DNA of 64,000 nt from NCBI RefSeq assembly GCF_022605725.1, contig NC_065563.1, positions 10,752,518 through 10,816,517 on the forward strand, read 5' to 3'. The notes below the pieces were generated by a model. That model worked only from the letters and a program-made list of their open reading frames with translations. It was not told where the DNA came from and did no database searches. The position numbers and the translations under genes were made by a program. Positions 10,734 through 21,110 of the stretch are shown here, piece after piece (position 1 is the first letter of the stretch; each line of letters begins with the position of its first letter). Source of the DNA: Anthonomus grandis grandis. Lineage: Eukaryota; Arthropoda; Insecta; Coleoptera; Curculionidae.

Positions 10734-12424
10734 TTAGTTTTTGATTGTTTTGATTTCGTGCTGCCCCTGCTCTATGCCATAGTGGTATTCGCTGCCTTTT
10801 CGGTACCCCCAGGACATTCTTTTACTGTTAAAGCCTATGCCAACCTGGCCACATTTGGACAAAGTTATGGCACCTATAAGGGAGAATAATTACCATATAA
10901 AATATTATTTAAAAAAGGGTCATTACCTGCAGTATTGTTTAGCTTCAATTTCATTTTATTTAAAATCTCTTTTGTGGCCCTATCGGCCGTGCTGTTCTTG
11001 TATTCCATGTCCTTTATTATGGCATGGGCCAAGCAGAATTTTGCTATTGTTTCACCGTGCCCTAAAAGCATCCAAATATAAATAAATAATGCCATTGATT
11101 TCATAGAGTTTCTACAATAATAATGTACACATTTTAATATAAGGACATTAATACCTAATACTCTACTGAAACAAGTTATAACCACCTTAAATTAATGCCT
11201 AACTGGTGTAAACCCAATTACCAAGTAAGATAAAGAAAAACAATATCTTAAAACCCTGATAATAAACAAAGCATACAAATCTATTGGCTAAATCAATAAA
11301 TATCAAAAATTACAAGTGAACAATTAACTATATCATATTAAAACAAAATATTCGAAAAAATAATTAGGAAGAAGGCAGTTGAAGCCATTTAGTTTTCATT
11401 AATTTAAGGCAGTTAAGGTCATTTTCATACCTTTTAAGGCAAATAAAATTATCAGATTTCTCCAGATAACTGAAGCAGTTTTATTCCTAAATGCAGCTGA
11501 AATCTTTTTATTCACAACATTGTGGCTTTTAAAGCCCTATTTCGGTGCCTAGAATAATGTTTTAACCTACTGACAGCATAAAATCGGGTTTTCCTGGCAC
11601 TCAAAATCATTTTTCAAGGCCTGGAAGGAATTTAAAATAGCTTCAAATACCTGAACTTTAATCCAAAAGCCTGGTACAGAACTGTCATTAGCTTGAAATT
11701 GAAAATTGCCTTCAAATCTCTGGAACATATTAAGAATGACAAAGGGCTACAAAAGTTCACAAAAAAATGACTTCAAATACTTTGGAAAAAGCTTCAAAAA
11801 CCTAGAATAAGGTTTAAAATTATCTCAAATGCTTGGAAGATATAAATACTCGCTAAAGCTAAAGAAAATAACATTTTTATCATAGCTACAAAATCCTTTC
11901 AGCTGCAATATTTTCTCACTATACAAAACTGTTAAAATAAAACAGCCATCACTCGCACGTTATCTTGGAATATGGGCATATTTTTAAAGAATTTAATATT
12001 AAATTGTTACCTGTAGTGGAGACAGCCCCAATACTATTATCGGCGTAAGTCCCACTACCGATCATACAAGTGTCGCTACTACGCCCCACCATTTTCCCAT
12101 TAATTCCTCCGGTAGATGTGGCCGCCGCCAAGTTGCCGTTCTGATCCAACGCGACTGCGCCCACCGTCCCCACTTCACCTGGATTCTAACCGCCTCGATT
12201 TAGTTTCAACAAATTAATTCGTTACATTTATTATACTTACTTTTGCACCGATCTCAGTTCTGTTATCCTTGTTTAACTTGAACTGATTTAATGCTTCGAT
12301 GGCAAAGGGTGAGACCAAACCGCCAGGCGGTACTCTAGATACTCCTTGTTCTGTGGCAAACTTATTTGCTCCTTGTCCAGCCAAGAGGACGTGAGGAGTC
12401 TTTTCCATTACGAGACGTGCCAAA
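10734..12424 (-). CDS. ASRGL1: ASRGL1, exons 3-6 (isoaspartyl peptidase / L-asparaginase)
   Basis: 3' part of the gene whose exons 1-2 are at 30127-30511. Exons on the minus strand: 12424-12241, 12185-12011, 11061-10927 and 10873-10734, with introns of 55, 949 and 53 bp. The joined product is 312 residues (human about 308). It is an Ntn-hydrolase of the plant-type asparaginase family, which removes isoaspartyl residues and hydrolyses asparagine. The self-cleavage site is visible as VGTVGAVALD, with the nucleophile Thr at about residue 170. Also seen are LARLVMEKTPHVLL, ATSTGGINGKMVGR, YADNSIGAVSTTG and, across the exon 4/5 junction, GHGETI. All active-site segments are intact, so it should be functional. 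Exon 3 begins 17.7 kb from exon 2, and its acceptor is only about 130 bp from the start codon of the opposite-strand MFS gene. Confidence 0.93.
11062..12010. other. ASRGL1 intron 4, degenerate short repeats
   Basis: 949-bp intron. From about 11380 to 11850 it holds loosely repeated phrases such as cttcaaatacctgga and ttcaaatactttgga at 40-60 base spacing, which looks like an old decayed tandem repeat. No gene recognised. Confidence 0.4.
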
Positions 12425-12554
12425 CTACAATAATAATTTTCAGACTGAACCAGTGAACGACCCTAGTTTGTTCTGCTGAACCCACCCCAATAAAATATCT
12501 TTAACTTTTTTGGCACTTCAAATTTCCAGTAAAATTTTATGTAAATCCACCCCA

Positions 12555-13850
12555 ATGCCCCGGGGACGCCTCGAAGGCGTTTGCTGTCCAAACGAAATCC
12601 GCGATCGTAGAAGTTGCTTGAGAAACTTGCAACTGATGACCGCGTTGGATTCCTTAAGTTATGGCCTCACTTATCGCTTCGTGCCCCATTTCGTGCAAAA
12701 AATGGGTGCGTCTCAGATCCACGTTGGGATACTAATGGCCGGATTATGTCTGGGAGGTCTCGTTTCCTCGGAAGTTACCCATAGCCTTACTTTAGGTTAT
12801 GGCAAACGGAATAGACTCGTCTTTGTGCTGACCGTGGTCTTGTTGACCACCCTTATGATTGCCAGCACCCAAAACTACTGGGTGGTCATCATAATGCGCA
12901 TATTCTTCAGCGGAATAAACCAAACCCAACGGTTACTGTTGGATCTTTTAATGGAAAAAGAGACAAACGAAAACAACCAGGATAAACTCGTAAGCAATTA
13001 TGGTGTCCTAAGTAAATGGGGCCTATTGGCGGGACCGTTGATTGGGGCCTTGTTGTGCGACAGAGACAAAGGCTTTCAGGAGATTTGCTCCTTTTCTGCC
13101 GTCCTCACTTTTACCAATTTGACTATTTTAATCACGACTATCGACCAAGGGCAAGAAGAACCACTTTGTATCGAATCTTCCCTAGTGGAAAACACCAAAA
13201 AAACATTCAAGGACACCATTGAAAACTTAAAAGAATGCACCATAAGAACCAACTGGGACCTCTTACTGGTCCGATCCTGCTTTACCGGCAGTTTCCTCAT
13301 ATTTATAACAAAAGTGGGCAAGATTCTCAAACATTTCTTTTACAGGCAGGATGCCATCACCGTAGGGTGTACCATAGTTTTCACCACAGCCCTCGAGTTC
13401 ATTTTCAACCACTACGTCACCGAAACAACAGAATCTTCGGCGTATCCGTTGGCGTTTATCCAAGAATTATCGCTCTTTTTAGCATTAATATCGATGCTAC
13501 TGACCATGTTAGTGCCATGCTTCGAACTCTTCGTACTGCTAAACATCCCGACAATGTTCCTCTACAGTTTCATTAACAATTTATGGCTCCAACTGTTTTG
13601 TGAAAGAAACAACGATGCTCTAATGCATTTAAACGGGCCTACCGAGGCGTTTTCTCGTATAACCTTTCCAGTGGCTTTCGGGCTGGCTTTTGAGACTGTT
13701 GGGCCTTATTGGACTTTGCTTGCGTTCACTTGTTTGCCCTTATTAGTTTGCTGGGCCACTGCCAGATGGTATTCCAGATATTTGAAGTTCGAGAAGCAAG
13801 AGGAGGACGTGGACTATTGCGGGTTGGGGGAGGAACTAAATTGCTTGTAA
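12555..13850 (+). CDS. Major facilitator superfamily transporter, MFSD9-like
   Basis: Single-exon gene of 431 residues nested in ASRGL1 intron 2, opposite strand. I chose the ATG at 12555 because the longer frame back to 12510 begins with TTG and includes what looks like an acceptor (TTTCCAG, 12524-12530), suggesting a 5' UTR intron. About 11-12 hydrophobic segments are seen, with typical MFS loop motifs weakly kept: a segment 2/3 loop LGYGKRNRLV and GVLSKWGLLAGPLIGALL after segment 5. The order of motifs resembles MFSD9 or the SLC22A18 group, but the match is distant and the substrate is unknown. AATAAA occurs 14 bases after the stop (13864-13869). Frame intact, so likely functional. Confidence 0.82.
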   Translation: MPRGRLEGVCCPNEIRDRRSCLRNLQLMTALDSLSYGLTYRFVPHFVQKMGASQIHVGILMAGLCLGGLVSSEVTHSLTLGYGKRNRLVFVLTVVLLTTLMIASTQNYWVVIIMRIFFSGINQTQRLLLDLLMEKETNENNQDKLVSNYGVLSKWGLLAGPLIGALLCDRDKGFQEICSFSAVLTFTNLTILITTIDQGQEEPLCIESSLVENTKKTFKDTIENLKECTIRTNWDLLLVRSCFTGSFLIFITKVGKILKHFFYRQDAITVGCTIVFTTALEFIFNHYVTETTESSAYPLAFIQELSLFLALISMLLTMLVPCFELFVLLNIPTMFLYSFINNLWLQLFCERNNDALMHLNGPTEAFSRITFPVAFGLAFETVGPYWTLLAFTCLPLLVCWATARWYSRYLKFEKQEEDVDYCGLGEELNCL

Positions 13851-15635
13851 CATTTTAGAGGCTAATAAAGAGGTTTTCTTGGAGTTTGTTGTATATATGT
13901 ATAATATGGTATTATTAGAGTAATCTTTGTGGTTGTGTGTTGCCTAAGAGAATATATTGTTAGTAATAGTGTAGACTGGCACTGCTTAAAAGAACATATT
14001 TGGTAACCGTGCACTCCTTTATACCAATTGCCTAAGTTTCTGTATATTTATTGTTATCTTGCTTGGCCTGATAGTGTGGTTTGTTAGTGTAAATTCGTGT
14101 AAAAAGATTTTGTTTTTGTTTGTATATCGAGACATAGCCTATAGACATAGGCCCTAGCAGTGACAAAACAGAGGCGACTTTGGGTGAGGGCATAATATTT
14201 GAAACTCAGGAATGCGAGGATAGCTTAACTAAAAAATTACGGTTTGAAAAAGAACAATTATTAAAAACGTCTCTAAAACGATTTTTAGGCTTATGGAGAA
14301 ATTTACGATTGAAAATATTTAAAATTTGGAGTTGAAACATCGGCGCGCTGCGTATTGTATGACAGACAGAAGTTTGAGTTGCCTGAAGTTGACACAAAAA
14401 CACACACGTTATTGGTTTGTTTAATAACTATTAACTAATTTACTGCCTAGCTTCACTACCTAGTGTGAGCAATATTAAGCTTAGTTATAGACTAGTTGTG
14501 AATATTGATATAGTGCAGTTTATCGGATTTATTTTCCCTGTTATGGAAATTACTTGCATTTTGTGTTCTCAAATCTTTACGAGAAAAGACGTTCTAAAAA
14601 TACGAGAAGACGGAATTAGTCCTACTCAGATTTTGTCCTACGGTCGATCGGAACGGTTCGGCTTTTCCTCGAAAATCCTGGGTTTGTATTTCGATATAGA
14701 AGCAAGGATAGGAGGCATTTATATTTGACAACGTCGTATTTACGAATTTCGGCGGCTAAATAGCGACCGATGCGATGGATTGTCTGTGTCGCAACTGTTA
14801 ATATTCTCTATTTTCTTAAAATATTCAAAACCTGACCCAACCCAAGTCACCAGGACGTTGTGTAGCCAATTAATTTTGATAATGCTTAAATTGACGTCCA
14901 GTCGTTATCATTTGATGACACAAAGTTAGGGCGAGTTAGGTTGGCCCAAGGTTGGATCAGGTTTCGTATATTTTTAAAAAAAATAGAGCATATTGATCAT
15001 AAAACTTCGATTTTCCTCAAATATTGTCTATTTTATAATAATTTGTATAGGTATAAAACTGATTTAATTTTAAACTTAAATGTTATTAAAAGTTCTATCT
15101 TCTGAGACGCGGAATACAAAGACTTGTAAAAGAAAGCGAAATTTGGCCCCTAATGTTAGGAACAATGTACCCCATGCTAAATCACACGGTGCAGGTCATT
15201 AAAAAATTTTGCAAGCAATTAAAGTAGCCAGGAGTATTTTTTTTTTGTTTTAAAAATCACCTGAAAATTTGAAAAGTTTTTTTACTTTAAAAACAATTAT
15301 TTTCTATGTAAAAAAATGATTTAAAAATGTTATAACAGATATTAAAAAATAATATAAATCAGAAATTGTATGTCAATTAATATTCTAAGAATGCTATAAA
15401 TGACATTAGCCATTAGATATGGTTTATCAGTTTTGGGCGGTACATATATGATAACATTAAATAGTTTATATGTCACACAAAAATATCTCCTTAAAGTTAT
15501 TTATAAGAAAGAAGCTTGATACTCCACTGAACATTTATTTAAATAATCACACATTATGACATTACAGCAATTGTATGTAAAATCAGTATTACTAATTGTG
15601 TAGAAGCTGCCTATTTTAAGACAATCTCCTATATC
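13851..15635. other. ASRGL1 intron sequence, no firm gene
   Basis: 3' UTR of the MFS gene, then intron sequence. Near 14545-14728 (+) there is a short frame starting MEITCILCSQIFTRKDV with a CxxC pair like the N-terminal zinc-binding part of some transposon or host proteins; too short to name. The rest is AT-rich with no recognised element. Confidence 0.4.
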
Positions 15636-15639
15636 TCAT

Positions 15640-15850
15640 TTTTAAACTCAAAGCAAGGCAGTGTAAACCGTGGGAGTTCGTTTTCCAGACTAAAATGAGA
15701 ACACAACACCATCTTATGTATTTTGGCCCTAAACTATACAATCTAGTTCCTCTAAACATAGTAATCACAATAGAAAGCTCTTTGGAAAAAAATCTCAATG
15801 TATCTGTAACAGAACTTTGAGGTCATTGTCAGCCTATTAAGCAGATAACA
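15640..15850 (+). pseudogene. LINE reverse transcriptase C-terminal fragment
   Basis: Short + strand remnant reading HHLMYFGPKLYNLVPLNIV and flanking residues, which matches the conserved tail of jockey/CR1-type LINE ORF2 proteins. Nothing else of the element remains. Confidence 0.5.
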
Positions 15851-16660
15851 ATTATTATGTACAGAAACATTTCTTATGTTGAAAGTATTATGTCTATATT
15901 TTTTTCTTTTTTATTTGTAACTGGGATATACATTATTTGTGATTAGGTTAAATTATAATAGCTTATCATTGTACTTAATATTTCTACCTACCATAGCATA
16001 TAGGTATGCTTTGAACTTATTTAATTTTCAATCATTACTTCTTATGTACACACACAGATGCACATCTATGTTTACAGGAATAGATCTCATATTATTTTGA
16101 AATATATTTGATTTTATTTAATTTGGAGATGAAAAGCTCGCTGCTGCCGAAGCTGTCTGGACACCAACGAAACCTCTTTCAAAAAATCATTCTGTAGAAA
16201 TTCCAAAAATCTGTCACCGTTTAAGTGGTCAGACAAGACAATATAGGTACAATTAACGGATCATTTAATAAACTTGCCCAAACATTAATACGAAATGTGT
16301 AGTAGTTTTAACCTTACTTGAAGAAGCAAAAACTTAAAGACCCATAAAAACCATAAAGGATTCTGCCGCCGCGCCGTCAGAGGCGTGCGCTTATTTATAA
16401 AAATCTCATGGTGAATAATAAAATAAAATAAAAATTTTTAAGTTAAAGTTAGAGTTTTACTGACTATTATTTCATTGATCTGGTTATTTTTGAGATGAGA
16501 ACTTATTTTTATGTTGCCTACTTAGGTACATTTTTATAACGCAGTAAAGTCGACTAGGATTATTCACTCAAACACTTATTTATATTATTGCAAAGTACTC
16601 ACCAATGCTTAACTAACCTTCTGAAAGAGTATCCTCAGAAGTAGAATCATCAAGGCCAAG
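15851..16660. other. Intron sequence, nothing recognised
   Basis: AT-rich with a short GC-rich patch (ctgccgccgcgccgtc) near 16363 that may be a terminus of the transposon that follows; no gene seen. Confidence 0.4.
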
Positions 16661-17963
16661 TTAAATTATTATTTGGGGTATGGGTGGCAAAACGGTATAC
16701 TCTCTTTTAGTTTTAATTACGTGCTCAACACAATTTTTCCATCTATTAGTTTCGAATTCTGACACAATTTTGCAGATATTTTCAATCAAACTACCGCACT
16801 GAATGTTGGTGAACTGGTGCACCTTCGGAGTTGTTTTTTTAATGTGCCCCATACTAGTTCAATGGGGTTAAAAATACAATAATATGGAGGCAACCTTAAA
16901 ATGGTGTGTGCATTATTCTTAGCAATGTTATCAATAACATACTCACTTTTAAAGTTATAACCTTATATGCTATTAAGCAACTCCTTTTTTAAGGGGCTTT
17001 TGTTAGGGACTGGAATGTTTTTAATTTTCACAAAAGTTATGATATCTTGTTTTTTAGAGCTGTTGTTTGGTATTTTATTTAATATCCTGGAATGGTAAGA
17101 TGCATTGTTTATAACGATTACTGAGTTTGGAGGAATGTTTGGTAGGAGCTGCTCAGAGAACCACTTTTCAAATAATGCCGCGGTCATGTCTTGGTGGTAA
17201 TCAGCCGACGATTCAGAAATATTTTTAGCAGATAAAAGTAAAGCATTTTTAACAAATCCTTCTGTTCTGCCAGCATGAAGTATAATGATTCGCTTTCCTC
17301 TTGAACATGGCGTATTCAAAATACAATTTGTTGAACTATCAACCCAACCGTATTTAACTATGTCATGCGTATCAAACCAAGTTTCATCTATATAAATAAT
17401 ATGTCTATTTAGGTCCCGATACAACTTAATACTACGTAAATATTCTTGCCGAAGTTCAACAATGCGCCGCGATTCCATAATAACCATTCTATTATTTAGT
17501 TTTTGGTGTTTAAACCCGCACTCTGTTAAGATACACCGGAGTGTTGCTAAGCACATATAGTCATAATCAGGGCACTCGACACGTTTTTCTCTAATCATTC
17601 CCAATGTTGGAAGTTAGCCTTATAAAAGTATACTATACGCCGGATAACGTCTTTGGCAGCTTCATCAACTCTTCTAAGTTTTTGGCTGACTCTTTTTCTT
17701 TTCACAGAATGGTCTGTAACATCTCCCATTTTTAAAACGCGATAAATTGTCGACGACGGAATTAAAGTTAATTTATGAATACGTTTAATTATGGCATTTT
17801 CTGACGTATCCGGACTTTGTTGTCTAAGGCAATTAAAAATATTTAAGATTACTCTTTGACACTGAACATGTAAGTCTTTATGTCCAAACTCGCTGGATTC
17901 CTCACTAGCTACACTACTTGTCGATACTGTATCGGATACCTCAAAAGGTCTCCAGAAAGCCAT
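16661..17963 (-). pseudogene. IS630-Tc1-mariner-type transposase, inactivated
   Basis: Transposase of a Tc1/mariner-related family. The ATG is at 17963 (MAFWRPFEVS), followed by a helix-turn-helix-like segment (TLIPSSTIYRVLK), the first catalytic Asp in IYIDETWFDTHD, an RGKRIIILHAG segment, then the position of the second catalytic Asp, and the final Glu in FNPIELVWG. At the second site the codon reads Asn (VIVINNASYHS) where the family has Asp. The frame shifts near 17600, 16960 and 16850, so the protein is broken as well as catalytically dead. Lies in the large ASRGL1 intron. Its terminal repeats were not identified with confidence. Confidence 0.75.
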
Positions 17964-18985
17964 ATTAATAAACAAAAAAAACAATAACAACACTAAAATA
18001 ACTATAGGAATTAACAAGGAAATAAAAACTATTTAATTATATCAAAAAAGAAATAAACAACAATGTAACTCCACAAACTTTAACAAATAACAAATTAAAA
18101 AACAAAGAAATATTATAATATTCATAGAACACTCTCATTAAACATCAGAGCAAGACTAAAAGAGCCGCCTGCCTCGATTCGTCCTGCCACCTGCCACTGT
18201 CCTAAAACTTTAAAATAGTCGGCTTGTCAAAGGCGACTTTTTTTTTTAAGGCGGCAGGGGCCCTGGGCACGGCATCCGCTTTTGATAACCGATTTCTACG
18301 AATCGCTGCACGAAGCGGTATGCTTTAACATCGACACCTGCATTAGTACGCTGCCACTGTTCCATAATCCATGCGGATTTGGCGATCTTTTAATGCAAAG
18401 CAATGTGTTTAAAACAGTCTTCCCGCCGGAACGCTTTTAATAGTTTTTATGGTCATTCAAGTGACTTTAAAACCACTATACTAGAGTTGACCAAGCCACA
18501 AGTGCTCATTTCGGTGATCTTTTATATCGGCTCTGGCGTAAGTGGCAATAATAAGTTGTTATTTGTTAGAATGGCTCTTTGCGTACAAACTAGAAAAAAA
18601 AATGTTTTTGGGCCTGGAAAAGGGCCTAGTTTTTAAGTTAAAGCATAATAATTGAAAAAATGCACAAAATTTTAGCACATTTTTCATCAAAATCAAAGTT
18701 CTTCGGTTATTATTTTGGGTAATTTCTTAGTAAAATTGCATTTTTAGACGCTGGTAAATTTAATCACCCTTAAAATAACACTACTTTTATGCAGGCGGAG
18801 GGCATAAAAGTGATAAAAAATTGAGTTTCAGTGAACTCATAAAGATTAGAGAAATAAAATTTTTTATATGGCTTCCATTCAGAGGGGTGAATAGTACGAA
18901 CCCCATTTATATGGATTAAATTGGACGTACAACACGTGTGTAAAGTATCGAAAATCGAATCTCTAACACACTATAAAGCTGTGAT
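17964..18985. other. Intron stretch with a GC-richer coding-like patch
   Basis: From about 18250 to 18560 the base composition is GC-richer than its surroundings, and one frame (18403-18636) reads without stops, for instance FKTTILELTKPQVLISVIFY. I do not recognise a family; it may be an exon fragment of a host gene captured or decayed. The rest is plain AT-rich sequence. Confidence 0.3.
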
Positions 18986-18989
18986 TGAT

Positions 18990-19480
18990 CAGGAGAACCA
19001 ATTCATTAGTAAAAAGTAAAAATAAAATGGGCCCAAGAACTTTTCCCTGTTGAACCCCAGTGATAACAATTGCCCAGTCAGATATGGTAATCTGACCACT
19101 AACCTTCAGTCTAACAGCCTAGGCCATTTGTGAACTGGGCCTCTTCTACCATAATGAAAAACCTTCTTTAGTAGTAAAGCATGATTAATGGTATCAGATG
19201 CTTTAGTAAAATCAAAAAGGATATCAGCAGACAATTAACTTCAATTCAAAATTATTCAAGATATTTGTATAAAGACATATTATAGCATCTGATGTAAAGA
19301 GTCCAGCTGTAAATCCTAAAACTGATGCCATGACAGTACACTAAAAGAATCTGAAAACGCATCTTTTAAAGGATTTTTCGAAGATATTTGAGAATGCAGA
19401 CAGGCGAGCAATGGCCTTATAATTACTCACTTCTGCTGTCTCTTTTTAAGAACAACTTCTGTTTTTAGCTCCTTAGAAAA
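18990..19480 (-). pseudogene. LINE reverse transcriptase fragment (-)
   Basis: The minus strand reads a DFTKASDTINHALLLKKVF segment (the catalytic-box region of jockey/CR1-type RT) and then GVQQGKVLGPILFLLFTNEL (the GVPQGS box). Stops and frameshifts throughout. Confidence 0.6.
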
Positions 19481-19749
19481 ATATCCAAACTAAAATGATG
19501 AAAGAAGATAGGTAAGTGGAGAGATAATATGACCCATTTATATGTTTTTTTGTCGATAAAATTGGGTACAACACGTGGGTCAAGTATTGGAAATCGAACC
19601 CCTAACACACTGTATAACACTTTCTGTGGATGATACATCATCAGTTGTCTCGGGCACTGAATTTGTTCTCTCCATTCCAAACTTACCAAGTGTACAGCTG
19701 ATATTGCAGGCTGGTGCCAGAAAAATTGTTTGAATATGTAGACCTATTT

Positions 19750-20240
19750 TAATTTTTTTTACTGCAATTTGAGCTATTCAGGACAGGAGCTTACTCCTTA
19801 GAGAAGGGTCATCAAACACCCCCATCCAACAAGATTGCCAAGTTCTTGGGAATTGTAATTGATAGATATCTATTATGAGATCCACAGGTGGAATCTGTGT
19901 CCAATAGTCACACATCAGTTATGCCATTTTACAGCTTCGTGACTATGTGCCTGGATATACACTTAAAAGCTTTGATTATGCCTGAGTGCATTCCACTCTA
20001 TCCTATGCCTTGTTAGCTTGTGGTAATTCCTCCAGTATTTAGAGAGGGCTAATAACTAAAAAGCGCGTTATATGTACGATGTTTAGACTTCCCTTCAGAG
20101 AAACTTGCCGTGGTACTTTTAAAAGAGAAAAAGTTCTAATTATAATTAACGTCTATATCTTGTAGTGCGCATGTCAAGTACAAGTACACAAAAAAATCTT
20201 TCCAACCACATGAGATCTGGAGATCAGAAGTTACCTAGTG
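19750..20240 (+). pseudogene. LINE reverse transcriptase C-terminal fragment (+)
   Basis: Plus-strand remnant with a KFLGIVIDRYLL segment and downstream residues typical of the thumb region of LINE RTs, broken by stops. Opposite orientation to the fragment just before it, so they are separate insertions or an inverted one. Confidence 0.55.
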
Positions 20241-20333
20241 TTGTTTTTAACTTTAAAAACAATTATTTTCTATGCAAAAAATTGTTTTAGAAATGTTCTA
20301 ACAGAGATTTTAAAACATTATTATTCGGTCTAA

Positions 20334-20444
20334 AGCATAATGTACCGCGTTTTATTAAAGTTTGGCAAAATGTACCAACGTTTGGTCGCGCCCAATCAGA
20401 GCAGCGAAAATCGCCCTATTGACTATAAAATGGTACATTCTGCT
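20334..20444. mobile_element. Harbinger-like MITE, 111 bp
   Basis: Thirteen-base terminal inverted repeats with one mismatch (AGCATAATGTACC at 20334-20346; complement of the right end reads AGCAGAATGTACC) are flanked by an exact 3-bp duplication TAA (20331-20333 and 20445-20447). A TAA/TTA duplication is the PIF/Harbinger preference. Too short to encode anything. Confidence 0.65.
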
Positions 20445-20472
20445 TAAATGCGGCCGGGTCTAAGCGCCCATT

Positions 20473-21110
20473 CTAATACAGTTCCTTTCTGACTTTTATC
20501 AGACCCCTATACATTTTCTGATAATCCTTAAAATAAAACCTGATGAATTGGTTGTCAATAGATTTGCGAAGTCTTGCTAAGAATCGCAAATTTTGAGCAG
20601 ATGTTTTAGATTTAAGTCTAACCAAGGGAAAGCACATATTTATTTTATCATGCAATATATAATAAAATGAAGAAAATGGTTGTGAAGCAGCCTGAATTGT
20701 ATTCCAGTTAACAGACGAAACGGATTGAGTAAATAAATTCAAATTGTTCCCACTAAATACTCTCCCAAGGCGGCGGCCAGATTTGTTTTTAAAATCACCA
20801 GGGAATTGGACATACACACCCTCATGATCCGATACACCCACTGAGAAATGCTGAACAGGTAACACCCTCCAAATTACTGCAGAAATAATCAATAGTGGTC
20901 GATGAAGAGGACGAGTGCATATGATTTGAAGATTCCATCAAGAGAAATTCTTTGCGGTAAGGAAAGCTTTGAATAATTAATATTAGAATCACCAGCTAAG
21001 ATAAAACGCGAGTGAATATAGGGAGCTGGGACAAAAAACAATCTAACCTGTCAAGAAACACACTGATATCCCCAGAGGGCGGGCGGTATATACAAATAAC
21101 GTACATATTC
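20473..21110 (-). pseudogene. LINE endonuclease-to-RT linker fragment (-)
   Basis: The minus strand holds part of an AP-type endonuclease domain: VICIYRPPSGDISVFLDRL at about 21100-21045 and GVSDHEGVYVQFPGD at about 20830, the SDH box, followed by an Arg/Lys-rich linker (20473-20760). Several stops. It abuts, head to head, a plus-strand LINE at 21110. Confidence 0.65.

Noticed and set aside
10874..11185. 103-codon minus-strand frame taken as one protein
   Set aside because: Its middle is ASRGL1 exon 5, but both ends read through splice signals into introns; the spliced model is supported by family sequence.
12510..12554. Longer N-terminus of the MFS gene
   Set aside because: The extra 15 codons start with TTG and overlap a likely acceptor site; the first ATG is at 12555.
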